Position numbers and translations under genes: made by a program
Assembly (NCBI GenBank): GCA_900548125.1
Contig: URJN01000101.1
Location: 1-7,710 of the forward strand
Source of the DNA: an uncultured Eubacteriales bacterium
Lineage (GTDB): Bacteria > Bacillota > Clostridia > Christensenellales > Aristaeellaceae
Direction: 5' to 3'
Length of the DNA: 7,710 bases
The notes under the pieces: generated by a model
Told to the model about the DNA's origin: nothing
Database searches by the model: none
Seen by the model: only the letters and a program-made list of their open reading frames with translations
Shown: one piece after another, positions 1 through 4,753 of the stretch
How the letters are laid out: every line of letters starts with the position of its first letter
Numbering within the stretch: position 1 is the stretch's first letter

Positions 1-42
1 TATACTACGAACAGAGAACGAAGATTATTTTAAAGCTCGAAG

Positions 43-77
43 AAAACAATCAAAAAGTGTCAAAAAAGATTGAAAAA
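43..77 (+). promoter_or_regulatory. Phased A-tracts upstream of the tRNA promoter (likely UP element or curved DNA)
   Basis: Four A-tracts of 4, 5, 6 and 5 adenines lie at 43-46, 52-56, 62-67 and 73-77. Their centres are about 9.5 to 10.5 bp apart, close to one helical turn, and the last ends four bases before the -35 box. Phased A-tracts bend DNA, and A-rich sequence here can bind the alpha subunit C-terminal domain of RNA polymerase, as at strong stable-RNA promoters. The spacing is seen directly; the activating role is inferred. Confidence 0.55.
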
Positions 78-81
78 GGGG

Positions 82-110
82 TTGACACGCGGGACAATGT
101 GATGTATAAT
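82..110 (+). promoter_or_regulatory. Sigma-A-type promoter for tRNA-Val
   Basis: A perfect -35 box TTGACA (82-87) and a perfect -10 box TATAAT (105-110) are separated by the optimal 17 bp. Transcription would begin around 116-118, just before the mature tRNA at 124, leaving a very short 5' leader for RNase P to remove. Confidence 0.93.
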
Positions 111-123
111 AAATCATGTGCTT

Positions 124-200
124 GGGGTCGTAGCTCAGCTGGTCAGAGCGCCACGTTGACATCGTGGAGGTCGTAGGTTCGAGCCCTATCGACCCCACCA
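124..200 (+). tRNA. tRNA-Val, anticodon GAC
   Basis: A complete cloverleaf can be folded by hand. The acceptor stem GGGGTCG (124-130) pairs with CGACCCC (190-196), followed by discriminator A197 and an encoded CCA (198-200). The D stem is GCTC/GAGC (133-136 with 146-149). The anticodon stem CCACG/CGTGG (151-155 with 163-167) encloses the loop TTGACAT, giving anticodon GAC, which reads GUC and GUU valine codons. The T stem (173-177 with 185-189) encloses TTCGAGC. The variable loop is short and there is no intron. All stems pair without mismatch apart from a G-U at the base of the T stem. It appears to be a single-gene transcription unit with its own promoter and terminator. Confidence 0.96.
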
Positions 201-230
201 AGCTAAATCGGAGTTAGTCGCCCGATTGGA

Positions 231-265
231 AGCCTTCTCGGAAGAGAGGGCTTTTTCTTTTATTG
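231..265 (+). terminator. Rho-independent terminator of tRNA-Val
   Basis: A nine-pair stem, AGCCTTCTC (231-239) with GAGAGGGCT (244-252), contains one G-U pair and is capped by the stable GNRA-type loop GGAA. It runs directly into a T-rich tail (252-263). A smaller stem, AATCGG with CCGATT (206-211 with 222-227), lies between the tRNA end and this terminator. Confidence 0.9.
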
Positions 266-499
266 TCAGGTTTTTTGATATCGTTTTATTAAAAAACGGA
301 CTGCTCTGTACGTCGGTGAAGCAGACTGCTGACGAGGCGAAAAACTGCACCTGTTGCGGGAGTGTCGGCTTTTGTCACATGGTTTGTCACATCGTGGGAT
401 TTTTCAGGCTCAATCGTTCGACGGATTCAAGCTGCTTCATAACGCCTTCGTGACGGGTGCGGGCATAGGTTTTTGATTCTTTTATGATAAATCAGGGTA
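262..499. other. Gene-poor stretch; short minus-strand open tail and a direct repeat
   Basis: I see no intact gene here. On the minus strand a frame is open from 491 down to a TGA at 387-389 (about 34 codons), with no good start or ribosome binding site. The lysine- and arginine-rich end reads KESKTYARTRHEGVMKQLES and onward, which could be the tail of a lost gene. Just beyond the stop is a 10-bp direct repeat TTTGTCACAT (371-380 and 383-392) with a 12-bp period. The position beside a tRNA gene suits an old integration site, but the identity of the remnant is unproven. Confidence 0.35.
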
Positions 500-500
500 T

Positions 501-540
501 CAGAAAACGCTGTCCGCTTTGCGATAAAGTACGGACAGCG
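501..540 (-). terminator. Terminator of the DUF3343 gene (minus strand)
   Basis: CGCTGTCCG (508-516) pairs perfectly with CGGACAGCG (532-540). The loop can extend the stem through CTTT/AAAG (517-520 with 526-529). Read on the minus strand, the stem is followed by TTTTCTG. It begins 15 bases after the DUF3343 stop codon. A second copy of CGGACAG at 545-551 could compete for the same left arm. Confidence 0.75.
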
Positions 541-555
541 CGGTCGGACAGTTTC

Positions 556-834
556 TTATCGCTTTTCAATCAGAGGCGTAAGCGTCAAACGCCGTGTTCC
601 ATAACCCTCTGCGCGGTAAAAGCCGATGAGCGCACCGGGATTCAGGCGGCGGTAGATCTGCAAGACCTGCGGCGTATCGGACAAATCAAAGCGAACCGAT
701 AGTCCGCAGCCGACCGCGATTTCCCGCGGCGTGGCGATGACGCCGACGGATAAGCCGGCGCGATGCAGCGCATTCTCCATGCGCAGAACCTGCGTGCGCG
801 AACGGAAGGCGGCAAGACCAAAGGATTCATTCAT
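556..834 (-). CDS. DUF3343 family protein, putative Se/S carrier-like
   Basis: This 92-residue cytoplasmic protein carries the hallmark of the DUF3343 family. Residues 34-38 read ATPRE and residues 42-48 GCGLSVR, with Cys43 the only cysteine. The N-terminal half, with an alternating hydrophobic pattern and the segment MENALHRAGLSV, fits the small alpha/beta fold of the family, whose members are annotated as putative selenium or sulfur carriers. A persulfide or selenopersulfide on Cys43 would be the expected mode of action, but this is inference. The ATG start (834) has a strong AGGAGGG ribosome binding site (844-850) nine bases upstream. It is divergent from a cysteine-desulfurase-like gene 98 bp away, which suggests that the desulfurase may load this protein. 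Length is normal for the family and no signal peptide is seen. Confidence 0.82.
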   Translation of the reverse strand: MNESFGLAAFRSRTQVLRMENALHRAGLSVGVIATPREIAVGCGLSVRFDLSDTPQVLQIYRRLNPGALIGFYRAEGYGTRRLTLTPLIEKR

Positions 835-932
835 ATAGGCGTTCCCTCCTGCGGGTCTAGCCTGCGGCAGACCTCATATACTCCACTGTATGACGCCGCC
901 GTGCGGGCGGTGCGGCAAAAGGAGGATGCGCT

Positions 933-2054
933 TTGATCTATCTGGATAACGCGGCGACGAGCTTTCCCAAACCGCGATGCACGATACAGGCGATGACGGA
1001 CGCACTCGAACGATGCGGAGCCAATCCCGGACGGGCGGGACATCGGCTGTCATTGGCGGCGGGGAGAATCGTTGAAGAATGCCGTGAGCAAATCGCGCAG
1101 ATGATTGGGGAAAAGGATGCGTCGCGGATTGCGTTTGCGATGAACACGACCGATGCGCTCAATATGGCGATACACGGCGCACTCAGGACGGGTGACCATG
1201 TGATTTCCACGCTCATTGAACATAACTCGGTTCTGCGTCCGCTGTCGGAGCTTTCGCGCAGCGGTATCATCACGCTGACGCTGATTCCGCCGGATCGAAA
1301 CGGCAGAATACAGGCGCAGGACGTGGAGCGCGCTGTCACGTCCCGAACGAGGATGGTCGTCATGACGCACATGTCCAATGTTTTGGGCGTGACGCAGGAC
1401 GTTGCGGCAGTCGGCGGGGTATGCAGGCGGCGAAAGCTCCTGTTTCTGGTGGATGCGGCGCAGACGGCAGGGCATATGCAGCTTTGTCCGCGGATATGGG
1501 GCTGCACGATGCTCGCGCTGCCGGGGCACAAGGGGCTGCTCGGACCGCACGGAACGGGTGCGCTGTGGGTGAAGGAGGGCGTGACCTTAGCACCTTTGCG
1601 GCAGGGTGGAACCGGTTCGGCATCCGAGAGTATGTTTCAGCCCAGAATGATGCCCGACAGCTTGGAGAGCGGGACGCTCAATCTGCCGGGCATTGCGGGA
1701 TTCAGTTCGGGAATTCGTTTTGCGCTTGCGCATGAGCAGGAAGCGCGTGAAACCATTGCCGCGTTATGCGGGATGATGCGCGATGCGCTGCTGGAAATCC
1801 CCGCCGTTCGGGTATACACCGCAGAGGGAGCATCGCTGGTGACCTTCAATATAGAAGGAATGGCGTCGCAGGTCACGGCATCCCTTCTGGATGAAGAAGG
1901 CATTGCCGTGCGCGGCGGGCTGCACTGTGCGCCGGGCGTACACCGCTGCTTGGGCACACTGGAGGGCGGCGCTGTCCGCGTCAGTCCGGGGCTGATGAAC
2001 ACGGCGGATGATGCGCGGGCATTGATTGACGCAGTGGCAAAAATAGCGGGCTGA
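933..2054 (+). CDS. Class V aminotransferase, cysteine desulfurase-like (EF2568 type)
   Basis: This 373-residue PLP enzyme is complete. The N-terminus IYLDNAATSFPKP is typical of cysteine desulfurases. His97 (in EHNS) should stack on the PLP ring, Asp174 and Gln177 (DAAQ) should contact the cofactor, and Lys200 (PGHKG) should form the Schiff base. Residues 243-250 (SLESGTLN) are another family motif. Cys332 in RGGLHCAPG sits where the sulfur-accepting cysteine lies in SufS-type enzymes. Such enzymes release sulfur (or selenium) from cysteine (or selenocysteine) as a protein persulfide. The sequence resembles the EF2568-type desulfurase family rather than housekeeping IscS or SufS. The start is TTG, chosen because GGAGG (921-925) lies seven bases upstream and the protein begins at the conserved motif. 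No scaffold gene (SufU or IscU) is adjacent; the divergent DUF3343 gene is the likely partner. No clear promoter was found in the 98-bp gap. Confidence 0.9.
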   Translation: MIYLDNAATSFPKPRCTIQAMTDALERCGANPGRAGHRLSLAAGRIVEECREQIAQMIGEKDASRIAFAMNTTDALNMAIHGALRTGDHVISTLIEHNSVLRPLSELSRSGIITLTLIPPDRNGRIQAQDVERAVTSRTRMVVMTHMSNVLGVTQDVAAVGGVCRRRKLLFLVDAAQTAGHMQLCPRIWGCTMLALPGHKGLLGPHGTGALWVKEGVTLAPLRQGGTGSASESMFQPRMMPDSLESGTLNLPGIAGFSSGIRFALAHEQEARETIAALCGMMRDALLEIPAVRVYTAEGASLVTFNIEGMASQVTASLLDEEGIAVRGGLHCAPGVHRCLGTLEGGAVRVSPGLMNTADDARALIDAVAKIAG

Positions 2055-2068
2055 GCCCGCTTTCACTT
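2045..2068 (+). terminator. Probable terminator of the desulfurase gene, overlapping its stop codon
   Basis: AGCGGGC (2045-2051) pairs perfectly with GCCCGCT (2055-2061), and the TGA stop codon forms the three-base loop. The tail TTCACTT is only moderately U-rich, so termination may be partial or helped by the hairpins that follow. Confidence 0.5.
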
Positions 2069-2112
2069 CCGCCGCAGTTCGCAATTTATGAAAGGTTTGC
2101 GAACGCGGGCGG
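2069..2112. repeat. Long imperfect hairpin in the intergenic region
   Basis: GTTCGCAA (2077-2084) pairs perfectly with TTGCGAAC (2097-2104). An outer stem CCGCC/GGCGG (2069-2073 with 2108-2112) closes it across a three-by-three internal loop. The 12-base apical loop is A/T-rich. There is no T-run after it, so it is not a classic terminator. Function unknown. Confidence 0.6.
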
Positions 2113-2123
2113 GTTAAACAGTC

Positions 2124-2158
2124 AATGGAGCATATCGATACAGATACGCTCCATTTCT
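2124..2158. terminator. Hairpin, possible weak bidirectional terminator
   Basis: AATGGAGC (2124-2131) pairs with GCTCCATT (2148-2155). After an A·C mismatch, TATC/GATA extends the stem around a six-base loop. The plus strand continues TTTCTC from 2154, a short pyrimidine tail. On the minus strand the stem is followed by GACTGTTTAACC, also only moderately U-rich. It could back up the desulfurase terminator or stop transcription leaving the DUF559 unit. Confidence 0.45.
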
Positions 2159-2189
2159 CATGCCAACAAACTATGTAAAGAGATGCAGC

Positions 2190-2239
2190 CCCTTGGCTCG
2201 CCCTTTGGGAGAGCTGTCACCGCAGGTGACTGAGAGGGT
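2190..2239 (+). repeat. Left copy of the double stem-loop repeat
   Basis: The first stem is GCTC plus CCC pairing with GGG plus GAGC (2196-2199 and 2201-2203 with 2207-2209 and 2211-2214), around loop TTT with one G·A mismatch. The second stem is GTCACC with GGTGAC (2216-2221 with 2225-2230), loop GCA. The copy ends in GAGAGGGT. I recognise this as a type of interspersed repeat common in gut clostridial genomes. The stop codon of the minus-strand DUF559 gene lies at 2217-2219, inside the second stem. Confidence 0.8.
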
Positions 2240-2597
2240 CTTGTAGCCTTTTTCGAATGATAAGATCAATTTGTGCACACACATTACGGAAATCCCTGTC
2301 GATATCCCGGTTGGAGAATCGCAAAATCTCCAACCCAAGAGACATCAGGAATTGAGAACGTTCCGCATCATAAGCAAGCCCCTGAGGTTCATAATGCTGA
2401 GAGCCATCCAATTCAATGACCAGTCTTGCCGAAGCGCAGTAAAAGTCCACGATGAATCTGCCGATAATCCGCTGTTTGTAAATTTTTGCTGGATATTTGC
2501 GGAGAAAAAGATACCAGAGCTTACGTTCATGGGGCGTCATCTCTCTGCGAAGCCGCCGGGCATTTTCTAATTGGGTGTTGTCCTTTGGTATGGTCAT
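2217..2597 (-). CDS. DUF559 endonuclease-like protein
   Basis: This 126-residue protein belongs to the DUF559 family, which has a PD-(D/E)xK-type restriction-endonuclease-like (Vsr-related) fold. Visible signatures are TPHERKLW (residues 21-28), VDFYC (50-54) and VIELDGSQHY (60-69). Likely active-site acids are Glu24, Asp51, Glu62 and Asp64, with Gln67 and His68 following. All appear intact, so the protein may be an active DNA nickase or nuclease; its substrate is unknown. The length is normal and no signal peptide is seen. ATG (2597) is preceded by CGGAGAGGGTAAACC, whose GGAGAGGG is the end of the right repeat. The last seven codons (DPLSHLR) and the stop come from the left repeat. By eye its base composition is lower in GC than the core genes to the right. 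It may act on the flanking stem-loops, but this is inference. Confidence 0.88.
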   Translation of the reverse strand: MTIPKDNTQLENARRLRREMTPHERKLWYLFLRKYPAKIYKQRIIGRFIVDFYCASARLVIELDGSQHYEPQGLAYDAERSQFLMSLGLEILRFSNRDIDRDFRNVCAQIDLIIRKRLQDPLSHLR

Positions 2598-2602
2598 GGT
2601 TT

Positions 2603-2656
2603 ACCCTCTCCGTCCTCGCTGCGCTCGACCACCTCTCCCAAAGGGAGAGGCAAGGG
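2603..2656 (-). repeat. Right copy of the double stem-loop repeat (inverted)
   Basis: The main stem is perfect: CCTCTCCC (2632-2639) with GGGAGAGG (2643-2650) around loop AAA. The second, less regular stem spans 2612-2629 (GTC/GAC closing a region with the GC-rich core CTCGCTGCGCTC). On the minus strand the copy ends in GGAGAGGGT, which serves as the ribosome binding site of the DUF559 gene. It differs from the left copy at stem positions 7 and 25 by a compensating G-C to C-G swap. Confidence 0.8.
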
Positions 2657-2721
2657 ATGCTCGCACGGTATGCCGAAAGGTGTATAGAAGTGTGCCCTTT
2701 ATCAGTTCAGCAAATTGGAGT

Positions 2722-3195
2722 TTACTGCTCGATACGGTAGTATTTGAATGTTTCATCTTCTCCGACAAAGCGAAAGCCTACCTTTTCCAGCACATGCTGA
2801 CTCCGGGTATTTTTCCTGATGGTATCTGCGTTTACCGCAGCCATTCCCAACTCGTCAAAGGCGGTTTTTACCGCCAAACGTTCTGCCTGCGTTCCGTATC
2901 CCTTTCCTTTCACCGCGTCGCTTTGCATATGGATACTCAGGGAACATTCTTTTTTATCATGGTCGATCTGCTTCAATTGCAATTCCCCAATCACCTTATC
3001 CCCAAGCATGATCGCAAACAGTCTGCGTGAAGCGTCCTGCCCCTTCATATCAAAATATCGATTTACCGCAGCTTCGTCATAAACATAGGGCTGAAACAGG
3101 TGCATATCCATATAGATAGACGCATCATTCGTCCAATGCTTGTACAGTTCGTGACATAGTTCTCGCGTCATCGCCTTTAACTGAATTGTTGGCAT
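2722..3195 (-). CDS. GNAT family N-acetyltransferase (RimJ/RimL-like)
   Basis: This 157-residue protein has the GNAT fold. The central strand pair is visible as LFAIMLGDKVIGELQLKQI (59-77). The acetyl-CoA pyrophosphate-binding loop is VKGKGYGTQAERL (95-107), with the KGKGYG core at 96-101. A motif-B-like end NTRSQHVLEKVGF (129-141) is typical of RimJ/RimL-type enzymes that acetylate protein N-termini, antibiotics or small amines. The substrate cannot be told from sequence. The ATG (3195) has a moderate ribosome binding site, AGGTAGGG, six bases upstream. The gene stands alone on the minus strand, 66 bp from the DUF559 unit, with no terminator of its own before that repeat. By eye its composition is more AT-rich than the cmk–rpsA block, consistent with accessory DNA. 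Confidence 0.85.
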   Translation of the reverse strand: MPTIQLKAMTRELCHELYKHWTNDASIYMDMHLFQPYVYDEAAVNRYFDMKGQDASRRLFAIMLGDKVIGELQLKQIDHDKKECSLSIHMQSDAVKGKGYGTQAERLAVKTAFDELGMAAVNADTIRKNTRSQHVLEKVGFRFVGEDETFKYYRIEQ

Positions 3196-3237
3196 GTTAG
3201 ACCCTACCTATTTTATTATTCCGACTTATTGCTTTGT

Positions 3238-3260
3238 TTAAAGCTATCATATGGCTTTAA
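3238..3260. promoter_or_regulatory. Inverted repeat upstream of the GNAT gene, possible operator
   Basis: TTAAAGC (3238-3244) and GCTTTAA (3254-3260) form a perfect 7-bp inverted repeat with a 9-base spacer. On the minus strand it lies 43-65 bases upstream of the GNAT start codon and overlaps a TATGAT sequence that could serve as a -10 box; no convincing -35 was found. A repressor site is possible. The tail of the neighbouring terminator is the alternative explanation for the AT-richness. Confidence 0.3.
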
Positions 3261-3302
3261 TATATGCAATAACATTCCGGGCAGACATTACTGCCGGGAA
3301 TG
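3261..3302 (-). terminator. Terminator of the membrane-protein gene (minus strand)
   Basis: CATTCCGGGCAG (3273-3284) pairs with CTGCCGGGAATG (3291-3302) except for one central G·G mismatch, around loop ACATTA. On the minus strand the stem is followed by TTATTGCATATATT, moderately U-rich. It begins 64 bases after the stop codon of the upstream minus-strand gene. Confidence 0.6.
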
Positions 3303-3366
3303 AAACTGTCTTATGACTACCAGCCTTTATGCGATTTCCTATGTGTGGGAAAGTGGCAGAGCCTGC

Positions 3367-3840
3367 TTATTCGATTGCCGCGAACAGGGCAACGATGGCA
3401 TCGACTTCGTCGCGCAGCTCGGTCATCGAGCTGGTCAGAACGCTGCCTGCCTGCAAACGCTGTTCGGCAGCATCGAGCGTGGTCATGCAGTCGGTGAGCA
3501 TGCTGTTATCTACGATAATCGTGCCTGCGCCGTAAATGTTGGAAGCGAGCGTGTTCAGGCATTGCAGCGCGTAAATATGGCTGCGGACATTGGCGAGAAG
3601 CGTCATCGTATTGGTACCGCTGGATTGCGTCAGGCGGTAGACAGCGGATTGGGCTTCGTTCGCCTCGCTGGTTGCGCGCGCCATAAGCGCGTCGTTAGTT
3701 GTGCGGCTCACGCCGGAAATGCGGATGTAGGAAAACGTCACACCCGCCAGCGCGATGACCAGAACGAAAATGACGACGCTCAGAATACGGACGGTCTGCT
3801 TGTTCTTGCGCTTGCCCGCGCCGGTTTGAAATGAATACAT
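3367..3840 (-). CDS. Small single-pass membrane protein of unknown function
   Basis: I do not recognise this 157-residue protein. Residues 10-15 are basic (KRKNKQ), residues 17-36 (VRILSVVIFVLVIALAGVTF) form one clear membrane segment, and the rest, about 120 residues, should lie outside the membrane by the positive-inside rule. The outer part is rich in Ala, Thr, Ser, Asn and Leu and looks mostly helical, with two cysteines (94 and 118). No lipobox, cell-wall anchor or catalytic motif is visible. ATG (3840) has an ideal AAGGAGG site six bases upstream. The gene has a good promoter and its own terminator, so it forms a single-gene unit divergent from cmk. An envelope or sporulation-related role is possible but not supported by any motif. 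Confidence 0.75.
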   Translation of the reverse strand: MYSFQTGAGKRKNKQTVRILSVVIFVLVIALAGVTFSYIRISGVSRTTNDALMARATSEANEAQSAVYRLTQSSGTNTMTLLANVRSHIYALQCLNTLASNIYGAGTIIVDNSMLTDCMTTLDAAEQRLQAGSVLTSSMTELRDEVDAIVALFAAIE

Positions 3841-3878
3841 GATAAACCTCCTTCGTCGGAAAACGGCTCACTGCACCT

Positions 3879-3907
3879 ATTATAACACAACAGGCAAATG
3901 GGGTAAA
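3879..3907 (-). promoter_or_regulatory. Promoter of the membrane-protein gene (minus strand)
   Basis: On the minus strand a perfect -10 TATAAT (3879-3884) is preceded by TGT, giving an extended -10. A 4/6 -35 box, TTTACC (3902-3907), is placed 17 bp upstream. The expected transcript starts near 3872, about 30 bases before the start codon. Confidence 0.75.
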
Positions 3908-4013
3908 GGGGGATAATATGGACGGAATATGGCGCAAATGTGGTGATGATTTGCAAATATAAGGTGAGAATAGATGGTGAAGTGGAGAGTAAATTCTAAA
4001 TCCGGCGTAAGGC

Positions 4014-4043
4014 TTGAAGAATGGGCGATGAATGGCGTATAAT
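4014..4043 (+). promoter_or_regulatory. Promoter of the cmk–plsC unit
   Basis: TTGAAG (4014-4019, 4/6 to the -35 consensus) and a perfect TATAAT (4038-4043) are separated by 18 bp. The cmk start codon is 32 bases past the -10. The intergenic region between the two divergent promoters (3908-4013) contains no gene. Its only notable feature is the small palindrome ATTTGCAAAT at about 3949-3958. Confidence 0.7.
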
Positions 4044-4075
4044 AAACCTATCATAACTGGAGAGGGGAAACAAAT

Positions 4076-4753
4076 ATGCCTATGAATATCGCCATCGACG
4101 GACCGGTAGGCGCGGGAAAGTCCTCCATCGCCGATGCGGTGGCGCAGAAGCTGCATATTCTGCATCTGGATACGGGCGCGATGTACCGCACGGTTGCGCT
4201 GTATATGCTGAAAAACGGAATCGACCCGCAGGATGAGGCGGCGGTGTCGGCGCATTGCGGAGAAGCAGATGTCCGCGTGCGCTATGAAAACGGCGAACAG
4301 CGCACCTATCTGGGGGATGAGGACGTAACGGGACTCATTCGCACGGGCGAGGTATCTGCCGCGGCAAGCGCGATTTCCAAATGGGCGGCTGTGCGCTGCC
4401 GCATGGTCGCCGCTCAGCGCGAAATTGCGGCACAGGCGGATATGCTCATCGACGGACGCGATATCGGAACGAACGTGCTGACCGATGCGCCGGTGAAAAT
4501 CTTCCTGACGGCGACGCCGGAGGAACGCGCACGCCGCCGCTATCTTCAGCAGGTGGAAAAGGGCGATAGGACGCCGTATGAGCAGGTGCTTGCGGCGTTG
4601 AATGCGCGCGACGCGCAGGATATGAACCGAAAGACCGATCCGCTCCGTCAGGCGGAGGACGCCGTGCTTGTGGATTCCACGGAGATGACGCCTGAGCAGG
4701 TCGTAGATGAGATTGTGGATATTGTGGAGAGAGTTTATGGAAAACGAGCATAA
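4076..4753 (+). CDS. cmk: Cytidylate kinase
   Basis: The enzyme transfers a phosphate from ATP to CMP or dCMP, giving CDP or dCDP for nucleic acid and phospholipid precursor synthesis in the cytoplasm. The 225-residue sequence is complete. It has a P-loop GPVGAGKS (9-16), the CMP-binding DTGAMYR (32-38), DGRDIGT (126-132), and a lid region rich in arginines (ERARRRY, 150-156). The end reads RKTDPLRQAEDAVLVDST (185-202), as in the family. The start at 4076 is favoured because GGAGAGGGG (4059-4067) is eight bases upstream; a second in-frame ATG at 4082 is the alternative. The stop overlaps the next gene by 17 bases. Confidence 0.96.
   Translation: MPMNIAIDGPVGAGKSSIADAVAQKLHILHLDTGAMYRTVALYMLKNGIDPQDEAAVSAHCGEADVRVRYENGEQRTYLGDEDVTGLIRTGEVSAAASAISKWAAVRCRMVAAQREIAAQADMLIDGRDIGTNVLTDAPVKIFLTATPEERARRRYLQQVEKGDRTPYEQVLAALNARDAQDMNRKTDPLRQAEDAVLVDSTEMTPEQVVDEIVDIVERVYGKRA

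Larger units (their letters stand above)
2190..2656 (-). mobile_element. Candidate compact mobile unit: DUF559 gene between inverted stem-loop repeats
   Basis: A 467-bp unit consists of two inverted copies of a ~50-bp double stem-loop repeat enclosing one DUF559 gene and almost nothing else. The outer 27 bp of the copies match at 24 positions, and the inner GAGAGGGT is identical. The gene takes its ribosome binding site from one copy and its final codons and stop from the other. GATGC occurs on the plus strand at both outer edges (2182-2186 and 2656-2660) and could be a target duplication, although a 5-bp match is weak evidence. Mobility is inferred. The alternative is a non-mobile gene that happened to be bracketed by two repeat insertions. 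Confidence 0.5.

Noticed and set aside
124..200. A second tRNA 3' end elsewhere in the window as an attachment-site partner
   Set aside because: I looked for another copy of the T-arm and acceptor sequence and found none within the window, so an intact integrated element here is not supported.
226..453. 75-codon plus-strand frame after the tRNA
   Set aside because: It begins before and runs through the tRNA terminator stem, lacks a ribosome binding site and has no family features.
2497..3030. 177-codon plus-strand frame across the right repeat
   Set aside because: It spans the DUF559 start, the repeat and the GNAT gene in opposite orientation; both minus-strand genes have clear motifs.
4707..4736. 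Earlier ATG for plsC
   Set aside because: No ribosome binding site precedes it, whereas GGAG is well placed before 4737.
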